From: Moorena producens 3L
GTDB taxonomy: Bacteria > Cyanobacteriota > Cyanobacteriia > Cyanobacteriales > Coleofasciculaceae
Assembly (NCBI RefSeq): GCF_000211815.1
Contig: NZ_GL890832.1
Location: 44,475 to 108,474 of the forward strand
Direction: 5' to 3'
Length of the DNA: 64,000 bases
Numbering within the stretch: the stretch's first letter is position 1; every line of letters starts with the position of its first letter. A program made the position numbers and the translations under genes. Positions 18,427 through 28,116 of the stretch are shown here, piece after piece. The notes below the pieces were generated by a model. That model was not told the origin of the DNA, ran no database searches, and worked only from the letters and a program-made list of their open reading frames with translations.

Positions 18427-19560
18427 ATGCGAATTGCTTTTTTTACTGAAACATTTCTACCCAAAGTTGATGGCATCGTGACCCGGTTGCGCCACACGGT
18501 GGAACATTTGCAGCGTAACGGTGACCAGGTGCTAGTTATATGCCCAGAAGGGGGACTAAAAACATACAAAGGAGCCAAAATTTACGGTGTTTCTGGCTTT
18601 CCCCTACCCCTGTATCCCGAATTAAAGCTAGCCCTGCCACGACCCTCCATTGGTGGGGTATTAGAAAAGTTTCAGCCAGATTTGATCCATGTTGTCAACC
18701 CAGCAGTATTAGGGTTGGGAGGGCTGTATTATGCCAAGGTGATGAATATTCCCTTGGTCGCCTCCTACCACACCCATTTACCTCAGTACCTCCAGCACTA
18801 CGGATTGGGTATGCTCGAAGGAGTTATGTGGGAGTTAATTAAGGTTAGTCACAATCAAGCTGAGCTGAATTTGTGTACCTCTAATGCTATGGTACAGGAA
18901 TTAAGAGACCATGGTGTTGAGCGAGTAGACTTGTGGCAGCGAGGTGTGGATACGGAAACGTTCCAACCAGAGTTAGCTTCATCCCAAATGCGATCGCATC
19001 TTTCCCAAGGAAATCCAGACAGCCCCATACTCCTTTATGTAGGCCGTCTTTCTGCTGAAAAAGAAATTGAGCGGATCAAGCTAGTGCTAGAAGCAATTCC
19101 CAACGCTTGCCTAGCATTAGTAGGGGATGGACCCCACCGTAAGGAACTAGAAGCACACTTTGCTGGCACCCCGACTCATTTCGTGGGTTACCTTACCGGT
19201 ACAACCCTCGGATCGGCCTTTGCCTCTGCTGATGCATTTATCTTTCCTTCTAGGACAGAAACCTTAGGACTAGTCTTACTAGAAGCGATGGCAGCAGGTT
19301 GTCCTGTGGTAGCAGCCAACTCTGGAGGGATTCCCGATATTGTCACGGATGGGATGAATGGGTATTTATACGATCCAGCAGATGAGCAAGGAGCGATCGC
19401 AGCAACCCAGCGTCTCTTAGCACAACAGCAGGAACGGGAAACTCTGCGCCGCAATGCTAGAGCAGAAGCTGAACGCTGGAGTTGGTCAGCTGCTACACGC
19501 CAATTGCAACATTACTACCAGACTATCGTGTTTTCCGAATCCATGTCTTCCGCTGCTTGA
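18427..19560 (+). CDS. sqdX: Sulfoquinovosyl transferase SqdX (GT4)
   Basis: This 377-residue GT4 glycosyltransferase transfers sulfoquinovose from UDP-sulfoquinovose to diacylglycerol, making the thylakoid sulfolipid SQDG. It has the N-terminus MRIAFFTETFLPKVDGIVTRL, ASYHTHLPQYLQHYG (about 112-126), the nucleotide-binding GRLSAEKEIERIK and the EX7E motif ETLGLVLLE. These features match cyanobacterial SqdX along its length. The ATG start is at 18427. The stop codon TGA (19558-19560) coincides with TTGA at the border of a TnpB-type element, so the native last residues may differ from those seen. The partner sqdB is not in the window. Confidence 0.92.
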   Translation: MRIAFFTETFLPKVDGIVTRLRHTVEHLQRNGDQVLVICPEGGLKTYKGAKIYGVSGFPLPLYPELKLALPRPSIGGVLEKFQPDLIHVVNPAVLGLGGLYYAKVMNIPLVASYHTHLPQYLQHYGLGMLEGVMWELIKVSHNQAELNLCTSNAMVQELRDHGVERVDLWQRGVDTETFQPELASSQMRSHLSQGNPDSPILLYVGRLSAEKEIERIKLVLEAIPNACLALVGDGPHRKELEAHFAGTPTHFVGYLTGTTLGSAFASADAFIFPSRTETLGLVLLEAMAAGCPVVAANSGGIPDIVTDGMNGYLYDPADEQGAIAATQRLLAQQQERETLRRNARAEAERWSWSAATRQLQHYYQTIVFSESMSSAA

Positions 19561-20186
19561 CATACTCCCCCGTTAAATCGGAGATGATAACGGGGGATTC
19601 TCACAATATGTGATTCAAGGTTCAATCAGACAACTTCTTGAATTAGGTTTCCCTTCATCAACAGCGGTCGAACTCACGCCTGCGCGTTTCCGTATTAACG
19701 GCAGTTTCCTATGCCCTAGGGTACTGTTGTACTCAACACCTAAAACCTCTAATCCCCGCTTCAAAATGTTGAGAGCTGCGTTGGGATCACGACAGATTTC
19801 TAGATGACAACGAGGACATTTATGAGTCCGGGTGCTGAGGGATGTTTTCACCCGATAACCACAGTTAGAACAATCGGCAGATGTGAAGTGGAGGTTGACC
19901 GATATCACAGTTTTATCCCAGATTTTTCCAAAGTATTCTAACCATTGGGTGAATTGATACCAACCTGGATCAGAAATCGACTTAGCCAAATGATGATTCT
20001 TGACCATGTTTTGTATCTTGAGATCTTCATAGACAACCACATCCTCCTCCCGACATTGAGGTAAGCATCCCACAGGTCTGACACCAGTAGCGGTTTTAGG
20101 TGTTAGGTGTGAAGTTTTAATCACCTAAGGCTTAATTAAGCCTGCCTAATTCAAGGGTTTATGCCTAGTCATAGGGAGCATGTCAA
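19557..20186 (-). mobile_element. IS200/IS605-type element remnant with truncated TnpB
   Basis: The ends are TTGACATACTCCC on the left and GGGAGCATGTCAA on the right, near-complements of each other. A CCCCCGTTA...TAACGGGGG hairpin (19566-19598) lies at the left end, which is the right end of the element as read on the minus strand. The borders fit elements that insert next to TTGAC. Only a partial tnpB is inside. A 16-base palindrome (AGGCTTAATTAAGCCT) is near 20127-20142. Confidence 0.7.
19615..20124 (-). pseudogene. tnpB: Truncated TnpB (C-terminal part)
   Basis: The open frame (169 codons) retains only the C-terminal half of an IS605-type TnpB. It keeps VVVYEDLKIQNMVKNHHLAK, with the RuvC-II glutamate. 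The zinc ribbon CSNCGYRVKTSL...KCPRCH and CRDPNAALNIL, with the RuvC-III aspartate, are also present. The first 28 residues do not look like TnpB, and the RuvC-I aspartate and N-terminal domain are missing, so the protein cannot be a working nuclease. Contrast the other TnpB in this window, which has the full RuvC set but no zinc ribbon. The 3' end runs close to the hairpin at the element end, where the guide RNA would be encoded in intact relatives. Confidence 0.85.
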
Positions 20187-20519
20187 GGAAGGGTTTCAGG
20201 GTCTCAGGGGGCGTAATGGGGTTGAGCTTACTGACTTTATTACAAAATCTTATCGAAAACTTAACTATTGTAATTGTACAATCCTTAACAGTTTTAGGGA
20301 AACCTATAGTCTAGAAAGTACCCCCTAGGGTACTGATTTTGACTGTAGAGATATGCCAAACTTGTAATCAGGATAGGTATATCCTCAGATCTACTTATAG
20401 CCAGGGTGTCAATTCATGTTCTTGAAGTCAAAGACGATAGAAGACTTATCAACGCAGCAATTCTTATCTGCCCAGTTGACTTGCCCTCACGCGCCTCCAA
20501 AGGCAGGAGCAGACGAAGT
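20187..20519. other. Upstream region of the cyclase gene
   Basis: No separate gene is seen. The reading frame of the cyclase stays open back to a GTG at 20406, but those 38 codons look unlike a domain. AT-rich DNA at 20228-20300 could hold the promoter. Confidence 0.5.
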
Positions 20520-23084
20520 ATGACAAGACCGAATACCAGTAGTGTTACTGCTACATTATCTCAGTTAACTCAACCCTCACAAACCAGCCATCTAATTGAC
20601 CGCATCAAAACCCTATCCATTCCTCAATTTAGCTGCTGGTTAGATTTCTTTGCTGCTGATTTTCAACAGTTTCTGGGAGCGATCGCACTGATCAATAATG
20701 ATGCTCTGGAAACTCGGCTAGAGCAGGTTATAGAGGCTTTAACCCTAAAAGTTGGTCAAGTCCTACAGGCAGACCAAGCCACTATTTTCATGGTTGACAC
20801 CGACACAGGTCAACTATGGGCAAACATCCCCCAACCTCACACGGACAAAACCATAGAACGCCGGATTCCCCACAATCAGGGTGTTGTGGGTCATGTTGCT
20901 GCCACTGGCAAGTCTTTCAATACGTCAGTTGCTTACCATCATCCCCTATTTAACCCAGAATTTGACGAAATCCCTGGCTATCGTACCCAAAGCCTCCTGT
21001 GTATGCCAATTTTTAATCGCAATAACCAGGTGATTGCTGTAATAAATTTTTTGAATAAAACTGGCGGTGTGCCCTTCGATAGTACCAACGAAAAGCAATT
21101 TGAGAACTTTGCCGACGACCTTGGCATCATCCTCGAAGCCTGCCAATCATTTCAACAGGCAGCTCGTAACCAAAGGGGAGTGATTGCTCTGCTCAAGGCA
21201 ACTGAGTCTCTGGGGAAGAGCCTGAAGCTCGAACAAACCCTAAGTTTAGTGATGGAGCAGGCTCGGGATCTAATGCAAGCGGACCGCTCTACGCTATTTT
21301 TGCTATGCCAAGAACGCAACGAACTTTGGAGTAAGGTAGCTACAGCGGATGGACAAAACACCATAGAAATCCGAATACCAGCCAACCGAGGTATTGCTGG
21401 TTATGTAGCATCCACTGGTGAGCCGCTCAATATTCCAGATGCCTATAAAGACGACCGTTTTGACCCGACCACTGACAAACAAACCGGTTATCGCACCGAA
21501 AGTATTCTTTGTATGCCGGTATTTAACTCCAAAAATAAATTAATCGGTGTGACCCAGTTAATCAACAAGCACCAAGGCTACTTTACCAGCTCTGATCAAG
21601 AGTTTATGCGGGCGTTTAATATTCAGGCAGGCATAGCTCTGGAAAATGCCCAGCTGTTTGAAAGGGTCCTGATTGAAAAGCAATATCAGCAAGATATCCT
21701 GCAAAGTCTAACCGACGCAGTGATTTCCACTGACATGCAGGGACGAATTGTGATGATCAATGATGCAGCCATCAAGTTCCTAGGTGGTCCTAATCGTAGA
21801 AAAGGCAGTCCCGATTGGAAATTCTGGCAGTCTAAGCTCACTGGTCGATACATCTGGGATGTAGTACCGATTGAAAATCTCCAGTGGCGTTGGCAAGATA
21901 GCTTGGCTACAGGGACTCGGCATTATATGCCAGAACAAACTCTGAAGATTGGTCTGTATAAAGCTCCTCAAGGGGATTTAGGATCACCATCGATGGTGCT
22001 GGCAATGCCAAAGTGGGATGACCCGAATGTTTATGTACCCTGGAATGAAACACCCCACACGGAATCTTCATCTACTTATTATTTGTCAAAATACCAAGTT
22101 CAGGAAATTGAACGCAGTCTCAACCTAAGCGTCAATCCTTTGCTCAACCCAGAGGGAAGTGTGCGAGGTGGGTTAGTGGTTCTAGAAGATATGACTCGTG
22201 AGAAGCGTATGAAGACAGCCATGTATCGCTACATGACTCCACGGGTTGCTGATCAAGTCTTAGCCCTAGGGGAAGATACCTTAATGCAGGGCAAGAAGCA
22301 AGAAGTAACAATTCTATTTTCCGATATCCGGGGCTACACAAACCTAACAGAACATCTCGGAGCAACAGAGGTGGTATCGTTGCTCAACAAGTATTTTGAA
22401 ACCATGGTAGAGGCTGTATTCAATCATGATGGCACCTTGGACAAGTTTATTGGAGATGCCTTGATGGCGGTGTTTGGAGCACCTTTACCCCTGCCAAATC
22501 ATGCTTGGAAGGCTGTCAAATCAGCTCTAGATATGCGCTCACGCTTAGCAAAATTTAATTCCAATCGCAGTCGTAACAACCAACCTGAAATCCGGATTGG
22601 AATGGGAATTAGTTCTGGAGAAGTGGTTTCCGGCAATATCGGCTCCCAAAAACGGATGGACTATACGGTTATTGGAGATGGGGTGAATCTAAGTGCTCGT
22701 CTCGAAAGCGTTACCAAAGAGTATGGCTGCGACATTATCTTGAGTGAGTCTACCTATAATTTGTGCCGCGATCGCATTGTGGTGCGGGAGTTAGATCAAA
22801 TCCGGGTCAAAGGTAAAAACCAAGCGGTTAGGATTTATGAATTAATTGGCAAAACCGACGTATCCCTTAGCGATAAAAGAAAACGGTTCTTGGATTTGTA
22901 TCAAGCAGGGCGTAATGCTTACATCAAACGAGACTTTCACCAGGCACTCAAGTATTTTACTGATGCACTAGATATACAACCAAATGACCGGCCTGTCAAG
23001 ACCCATATTAACCGAGCTAAAAACTATTGTGATCATCCTCCTGATGATTCCTGGGATGGAGTTTACACGATGACCACGAAGTAA
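20520..23084 (+). CDS. Class III adenylate cyclase with GAF-GAF-PAS sensor
   Basis: This 854-residue protein (from the ATG at 20520; a GTG at 20406 would add 38 residues) makes cyclic nucleotide. The order is GAF-A, GAF-B, a PAS-like domain (beginning ILQSLTDAVISTDMQGRIVMIND), then a class III catalytic domain. The layout matches Anabaena CyaB-type cyclases, whose GAF domains bind cAMP. Catalytic residues are visible: metal Asp in TILFSDIRGYTNL, Lys and Asp in LDKFIGDALMAVFGAP, and DYTVIGDGVNLSARLE with the Asn and Arg of the transition state. The Lys/Asp pair points to adenylate rather than guanylate cyclase. A TPR-like tail (YIKRDFHQALKYFTDAL) ends the protein. A Crp-type regulator is encoded at 55.3 kb. 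Confidence 0.92.
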   Translation: MTRPNTSSVTATLSQLTQPSQTSHLIDRIKTLSIPQFSCWLDFFAADFQQFLGAIALINNDALETRLEQVIEALTLKVGQVLQADQATIFMVDTDTGQLWANIPQPHTDKTIERRIPHNQGVVGHVAATGKSFNTSVAYHHPLFNPEFDEIPGYRTQSLLCMPIFNRNNQVIAVINFLNKTGGVPFDSTNEKQFENFADDLGIILEACQSFQQAARNQRGVIALLKATESLGKSLKLEQTLSLVMEQARDLMQADRSTLFLLCQERNELWSKVATADGQNTIEIRIPANRGIAGYVASTGEPLNIPDAYKDDRFDPTTDKQTGYRTESILCMPVFNSKNKLIGVTQLINKHQGYFTSSDQEFMRAFNIQAGIALENAQLFERVLIEKQYQQDILQSLTDAVISTDMQGRIVMINDAAIKFLGGPNRRKGSPDWKFWQSKLTGRYIWDVVPIENLQWRWQDSLATGTRHYMPEQTLKIGLYKAPQGDLGSPSMVLAMPKWDDPNVYVPWNETPHTESSSTYYLSKYQVQEIERSLNLSVNPLLNPEGSVRGGLVVLEDMTREKRMKTAMYRYMTPRVADQVLALGEDTLMQGKKQEVTILFSDIRGYTNLTEHLGATEVVSLLNKYFETMVEAVFNHDGTLDKFIGDALMAVFGAPLPLPNHAWKAVKSALDMRSRLAKFNSNRSRNNQPEIRIGMGISSGEVVSGNIGSQKRMDYTVIGDGVNLSARLESVTKEYGCDIILSESTYNLCRDRIVVRELDQIRVKGKNQAVRIYELIGKTDVSLSDKRKRFLDLYQAGRNAYIKRDFHQALKYFTDALDIQPNDRPVKTHINRAKNYCDHPPDDSWDGVYTMTTK

Positions 23085-23104
23085 AGAATGACGTATTTCA
23101 TCCT

Positions 23105-23341
23105 TTATATACCCAGGCTCTTTTTGCTTTGTTTCAACTCTTTCCAGAGTTTTTTAATCTGCTGGTAAGCCTCTTTTGGAGGCAGCTTACCAGCAGTTTC
23201 CAGATTACAGATGTAGCTGACTTTTTGAGCAAATTCCTGTAAATTAGCGTTAAAAACCACGTTTTCTGGCTTGAACTGACCGTGATAGGGACTGTGAGGG
23301 TGTAAAAAATCAGATGGATCTACCATAGCTATTGCCTGCAC
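23105..23341 (-). CDS. Small conserved cyanobacterial protein (DUF7219-like)
   Basis: This 78-residue protein has the pattern DFLHPHSPYHGQFKPENVVF, followed by NANLQEFAQKVSYICNLETAGKL and a helix rich in Lys (QIKKLWKELKQSK). I recall this as a small protein conserved across cyanobacteria (DUF7219 or similar; the number is from memory). There are no Cys motifs or membrane segments. The start could be codon 1 or the Met at codon 6 (MVDPSDF). It is convergent with the cyclase gene, 20 bases apart. Function is unknown. Confidence 0.65.
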   Translation of the reverse strand: MQAIAMVDPSDFLHPHSPYHGQFKPENVVFNANLQEFAQKVSYICNLETAGKLPPKEAYQQIKKLWKELKQSKKSLGI

Positions 23342-23770
23342 CAGACGTTTTTAACCTAACCTTAACTTAACTGATTAAAGGATAACTCACGCTCCACCAA
23401 ATTTCGGATTTTGTCTGATTGTGATTGCTGTAATAGACATCAGGTTTTACGGTACTGCCCAAAACACAAGGGCATTGTCTTGATGCAAAGGGCGAGTGGT
23501 TTTGTGTCTGTTTGCGAAACACCACGATTCTCCTTTGGAGACACTAGGTGAATGCACCGCTGTTTTACCCGTGGGAACCCCCACAGGTCGGCGTTAGGTA
23601 CCCTGTTCCCTTGCTGCATCGCTTTCTGCTTTGCTGAAAAACTTTAGCTAGATCCGTTATAAACCCCACATCTTTTGTTGATTGGTTTAGTGTGGGAGGG
23701 GGCTTATAAAGTGCGCCCGTAGGTGGCGCACACAGCCCCTTATGAATCGCGGATATAGCTAAATCTATCT
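23342..23770. other. Intergenic with no supported gene
   Basis: AT-rich and palindromic sequence. TTTAGCTAGATCC near 23643 and a partly complementary ATATAGCTAAATCTAT near 23752-23768 suggest a degraded inverted-repeat element. No coding region is convincing. Confidence 0.5.
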
Positions 23771-24092
23771 TTGACACTCCTCCTGAATCACGCAGCGAGG
23801 ATTATTGCTTCTCGGGGAGTCCAACGACTTTACCCTCCACAAGCATACACCGTCTGCCCGGCGGCGTTTGGAAAGGTGCGCGAAAGTGCACCGGGAGAAA
23901 TTTATTCAATTGTCGTGCTACGGCTTCAACATTTATAAAAAATGCGCGTATTTTTGCTACTTTGCTTCCGGAGCTCAAGCTATCCGAAGCGACCTACTAC
24001 GCTTTTTATATATGCGTAAAACCGCTAGGTTTAATTATAAATCAAAGCCGTACCTTGAAGGACGGGGCTTTAAACCCAAAATTTTTGGTCAA
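23771..24092 (-). mobile_element. Candidate non-autonomous IS605-derived element
   Basis: The left border TTGACACTCC equals that of the remnant at 11663. The right border is CCAAAATTTTTGGTCAA, which reads TTGAC plus a CCAAAAATTTTGG palindrome on the minus strand, a usual left-end hairpin. No transposase frame is present. The length is about 320 bases. Frames inside show no domain. The identification rests on the two borders only. Confidence 0.45.
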
Positions 24093-24295
24093 GATCTATA
24101 GCAATCCTAAATCAGTTGTCAAACATGCAAAATCTGAAATCATTGCTGGGCTTGCTTTAAGCGCGATTCGGCGTTCGCTTTGGCCGTAGGCCAAAGCGAA
24201 CGCGATAGCGTCGGCTGTGGCCACTATATTTTACGAATCATTTAGGGCTGGTATATCTGTCAATATATTGTCAGTCAACCATCATCTTACTGATT
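24093..24295. repeat. Palindromic repeat before purC
   Basis: About 24172-24225 holds GGCGTTCGCTTTGGCC followed by its complement GGCCAAAGCGAACGC, a perfect hairpin of the dispersed GCG-rich repeat family. The purC promoter is probably in the AT-rich DNA after it. Confidence 0.7.
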
Positions 24296-25024
24296 ATGTC
24301 CCCTGATCAAAAACTCTACGAAGGTAAAGCGAAAATCCTATATACTACCGATGACCCAGAGATTCTACTGACTCACTTTAAAGATGATGCCACTGCCTTT
24401 AATGCCCAAAAGCGAGGTCAGATTTCTGGGAAGGGTGAGATAAATTGTGCGATCGCATCTCATTTGTTCAAAGTCTTAGAAGAGAATGGCATAGCTACAC
24501 ACTTCATTGACCGTCCTACTCCCAACCAAATGTTGGTCAAACAGGTAAAAATTGTGCCCTTGGAGGTGGTAGTCAGGAACATTGCTGCTGGTAGTCTATG
24601 TCAACAAACTGGAATACCAGAGGGTCGGGTACTCCCGAAAGCCCTAGTGGAATTTTATTTAAAGAATGACGACTTAGGAGATCCCTTGTTAACACGCGAT
24701 CGCTTACTACTGCTGGAACTAGCAACGCCTGAGCAGTTGAAGCAACTGATTGAGCAAGCGTTGCGAATTAACCAAATTCTGACTGACTTCTTCTATCAGT
24801 GTGGCATTACTCTAGTAGACTTCAAGTTGGAGTTTGGTCTAACCCCGTCTGAAGAACTACTATTAGCCGATGAAATCAGTCCTGATACCTGCCGCCTTTG
24901 GAACCAAGCCGAAACTGATCCGGAGCGTCGAGTGATGGACAAAGACCGATTTCGCAAGGACTTGGGAAATGTAGAACAAGCCTATCAGCAAGTGCTACAA
25001 AAAGTTCTTGAGAGCAAACTCTAA
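24296..25024 (+). CDS. purC: SAICAR synthase (purine biosynthesis)
   Basis: PurC, 242 residues, joins CAIR with aspartate using ATP, a mid-pathway step of purine synthesis in the cytosol. Signatures are LYEGKAKILYTTDDP (about 6-20), FKDDATAFNAQKRG, LEVVVRNIAAGS (about 92-103), TLVDFKLEFG and LADEISPDTCRLW. The length is standard and no lesion is seen. The start is ATG at 24296 (MSPDQKLYEGKAK). It precedes the outer-membrane cluster on the same strand but is 300 bases away, so co-transcription is uncertain. Confidence 0.97.
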   Translation: MSPDQKLYEGKAKILYTTDDPEILLTHFKDDATAFNAQKRGQISGKGEINCAIASHLFKVLEENGIATHFIDRPTPNQMLVKQVKIVPLEVVVRNIAAGSLCQQTGIPEGRVLPKALVEFYLKNDDLGDPLLTRDRLLLLELATPEQLKQLIEQALRINQILTDFFYQCGITLVDFKLEFGLTPSEELLLADEISPDTCRLWNQAETDPERRVMDKDRFRKDLGNVEQAYQQVLQKVLESKL

Positions 25025-25322
25025 TCAGCCTCTGACTAGACCTGACCGGGTAAAAACAAGTGACGGGATTGATGCCATCGTTAACCCGTAACCCAAAAAA
25101 AATCAGCACATTGGTAAAAATAACCACAGACGAACGAAAATAGACAACAGGCATGGGCATTGTTTGCTTAGGTCAAGTGTTCAGTCATGGTACTGTGGCT
25201 GACAACTAATAACTAATATAATAGTTGCTCCTATGGCACTGGAGTTGTTAGCCCTCCGTCAACCAGTAATCAATGGCTTACTGAGAGTTTACCAATGACC
25301 AATGACCCAATAGGAATGGTGT
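25025..25322. other. Spacer before bamA
   Basis: Almost 300 bases with no supported gene. A few ACTAATAACTAAT-type words occur. The promoter of the downstream outer-membrane cluster is probably here. Confidence 0.5.
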
Positions 25323-27974
25323 GTGGAAGTGTCAAAAACAAACAACACAATGCGTTTATCTCCCTTGTTAGCAGCAATGATCGCTGCTACTGCCAGTATT
25401 GGTGTATCCAAACCAACCCGTGGGCAAACCATTCAGTCCCTACCAGATGCACCTCAACAGAATTCCAGTGACGTAAAAACAGCATTACAAGCGGTTCCTG
25501 AAACAATTGCTGTGCAGGCAAAACCAACGACTGCCTCGGTGCTTGACTCTTCTGGGAACCAGGTGGCAGTACCGACCAAGACTGTTCTTGATGCAGTCGC
25601 TCATGGGGGAAACCCCCAAGACCGCGCTGCATCGCTTGTGCAGTCTGTGCCTACCACTCTCTCAGGGTCGAATTCTTCACCAACCCAGGTGGCAGTACCA
25701 ACTAAACCAACTAAACTAGTCGTTCCGGTAGATTCTTCAGCAGCAGAGTTACCCTCCTTTACTCCAAAGCCACCCCTATCACCGGATAGCATGGAAGGGA
25801 GTGCTCAACTAACACCTCCGAATGGGATAGATCAACCGTCCCAACTTCCGGAACCCAATCAACTCGAGCCCCCTTCAACTCAACCTCCTTTATCAATCCA
25901 TAGCATCGAAGGGATGGCTCAATTAACACCTCCGAATCGGATTGATCAACTGTCCCAACTTCCGGAAGCCACTCAACTCGAGCCCCCTTCAACTCAACCT
26001 CCTTTATCAATCCATAGCATCGAAGGGAGTGCTCAACTAACACCTCCGAATCGGATTGATCAACTGTCCCAACTTCCGGAACCCAATCAACTCGAGCCCC
26101 CTTCAACTGAGCCTCCTTCTGACTCCTCAGAAGTACGAGTACTGGTAGCAGAAGTCTTGATTACTGGCGCACCTCCCCAACTGGAAGAGGAAATTTATCG
26201 GGTGATTAAAACCCGACCAGGACGAGCAACCACCCGCTCTCAGCTTCAGGAAGATGTGAATGCTATCTTTGCCACAGGTTTCTTTTCCAGTGTGGATGTG
26301 CAGCCAGAAGATACTCCCTTGGGAGTTAGGATTAGCTTTATTGTCAGAGCTAACCCAGTATTGCGTCAGGTGGCAGTCAAAACAGAACCCCCGGGGGAAG
26401 GGCAACGGATCGTAAACCAGGAAAAAATTAATGAAATCTTCGGTGAGCAATATGGCTCAATCCTGAATCTGCGAGACCTCCAAGAGGGAATCAAACAATT
26501 AAACGATTGGTATAAGAAAGAAGGTTATGACCTAGCTCAAGTCATTGATGCTGAGCAAGTCTCACCGGATGGTACAGTCACCTTGGTCGTGGCAGAAGGG
26601 GTGATTGAAGCCGTTAAGGTGCGTTTTCTCGATGAAGATGGTAACCCGATTGTGGATGAAAATGGCAACCCAATTCCACCAATGACTGACCAGGAGGAAC
26701 CGGTTGGGGGTAATACTCGCCCCTTTATTATTACCCGGGAGGTGGAGTTAAAATCCGGTACTGTATTTAACCGGAAGAAAGCCCAAAGGGACTTACAGCG
26801 AGTTTTTGGTTTAGGGATTTTCGATGATGTACGGTTTTCCTTTGAACCCGGTACTGACCCACGCCAGGTGGTGATAGTAGTAGACGTGATTGAGAAGAGT
26901 AGTGGCTCAATTGCGGCTGGTGCAGGTCTGAGTTCTGCCAGTGGTTTTTTTGGTACCGTGAGCTATCAACAGCAAAATCTAGGGGGTAATAATCAGACCT
27001 TAGGGGGAGAATTTCAGCTGGGAACCCGAGAGCTATTGTTCGATTTGAGCTTTACAGACCCTTGGATTGCAGGAGACCCCTTCCGCACCTCTTACACCGT
27101 AAATGCATTCCGACGGCGCTCGATTTCCTTGGTCTTTAATGGGGGCAGCGGTGAGAATAATATTAAAGTTCCTAATGATGATGATGATGGAGACCGCCCC
27201 CGGATTGTGCGCACTGGTGGTGGAGTGACTTTTCGCCGTCCTTTATCGCAAGATGTATTTAAACGGTCAGAATGGACAGCATCCCTAGGCTTGAAATATC
27301 AACATGTTGCCATTGAAGATAGTGATGGGGATGTCAGACCTGAATCTACAGATGGAGAACTTTTAAGCTTTAGTGACAGTGGTGAAGATGACCTAACTAC
27401 TGTCCAGTTAGGGGCAGTGCGGGATTTACGCAATAGTACCACCCAACCTACTAAAGGTTCCCTACTGCGGTTGGGCATGGAACAATCTATTCCTATTGGT
27501 AGTGGCAGCATCTTAATGAATCGGTTAAGAGGTAGCTATAGTTTCTATATCCCTGTAGAATTCACCAACTTTACCGAAGGACCTCAGGCTCTTGCCTTTA
27601 ACATTCAAGGGGGCACTATCTTGGGGGATTTACCTCCCTATGAAGCTTTTATTATTGGTGGTAGTAACTCCGTGCGGGGGTTTGCTGAGGGAGACCTAGC
27701 ATCAGGACGTAGCTACCTTCAGGCTACTGCAGAATATCGCTTCCCCATTTTCTCAGTCATAGGGGGCGCTCTATTTGTTGACGCTGGCACTGACCTTGGT
27801 TCTGCTGGTGCTGTTCCTGGTGAACCTGGTGAGCAGAGAGATTTACCCGGTACTGGTCTCGGTTACGGTCTTGGGGTTAGAGTGCAGTCACCACTTGGTC
27901 CGATTCGGGTAGACTTTGGTTTAAATACCGAAGGGGACAGTCGTCTTCACTTTGGTATTGGAGAGAAGTTTTAA
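25323..27974 (+). CDS. bamA: BamA/Omp85 outer-membrane assembly protein
   Basis: This is an 883-residue Omp85 protein that inserts beta-barrel proteins into the outer membrane (cyanobacterial counterpart of Toc75). It has a signal peptide (MRLSPLLAAMIAATASIGVS, from the Met at codon 10; the GTG at 25323 would add nine residues). A Pro-rich linker follows, then three POTRA-like domains (about 275-545) and a 16-strand barrel to the C-terminal GEKF, with the Phe-ending signal. The barrel keeps VRGFAEGDL, the conserved lid-lock motif. The linker has three copies of a 35-36-residue unit (about 155-265) rich in LTPPN.IDQLSQLPE, which repeats at DNA level. It starts the bamA-lpxC-fabZ-lpxA cluster. 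Confidence 0.93.
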   Translation: MEVSKTNNTMRLSPLLAAMIAATASIGVSKPTRGQTIQSLPDAPQQNSSDVKTALQAVPETIAVQAKPTTASVLDSSGNQVAVPTKTVLDAVAHGGNPQDRAASLVQSVPTTLSGSNSSPTQVAVPTKPTKLVVPVDSSAAELPSFTPKPPLSPDSMEGSAQLTPPNGIDQPSQLPEPNQLEPPSTQPPLSIHSIEGMAQLTPPNRIDQLSQLPEATQLEPPSTQPPLSIHSIEGSAQLTPPNRIDQLSQLPEPNQLEPPSTEPPSDSSEVRVLVAEVLITGAPPQLEEEIYRVIKTRPGRATTRSQLQEDVNAIFATGFFSSVDVQPEDTPLGVRISFIVRANPVLRQVAVKTEPPGEGQRIVNQEKINEIFGEQYGSILNLRDLQEGIKQLNDWYKKEGYDLAQVIDAEQVSPDGTVTLVVAEGVIEAVKVRFLDEDGNPIVDENGNPIPPMTDQEEPVGGNTRPFIITREVELKSGTVFNRKKAQRDLQRVFGLGIFDDVRFSFEPGTDPRQVVIVVDVIEKSSGSIAAGAGLSSASGFFGTVSYQQQNLGGNNQTLGGEFQLGTRELLFDLSFTDPWIAGDPFRTSYTVNAFRRRSISLVFNGGSGENNIKVPNDDDDGDRPRIVRTGGGVTFRRPLSQDVFKRSEWTASLGLKYQHVAIEDSDGDVRPESTDGELLSFSDSGEDDLTTVQLGAVRDLRNSTTQPTKGSLLRLGMEQSIPIGSGSILMNRLRGSYSFYIPVEFTNFTEGPQALAFNIQGGTILGDLPPYEAFIIGGSNSVRGFAEGDLASGRSYLQATAEYRFPIFSVIGGALFVDAGTDLGSAGAVPGEPGEQRDLPGTGLGYGLGVRVQSPLGPIRVDFGLNTEGDSRLHFGIGEKF

Positions 27975-28116
27975 TTGTTAATTGTGAATTGTTAGTTGTT
28001 AGTTGTGAAGTGTTAGTGGTTAATTGTGAATTGTTAATTGGGATTTGTGATTGGTTAATTTCAATTTTCAATTTTCAATTTTACTGCCTTTATTGATATA
28101 AACGTTACCAAAAAAA
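27975..28116. repeat. Spacer of TTAATTGT/CAATTTT repeats
   Basis: AT-rich tandem words (TGTTAGTTGT, TTAATTGTGAATTG and CAATTTT) fill the gap between bamA and lpxC. Confidence 0.8.
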
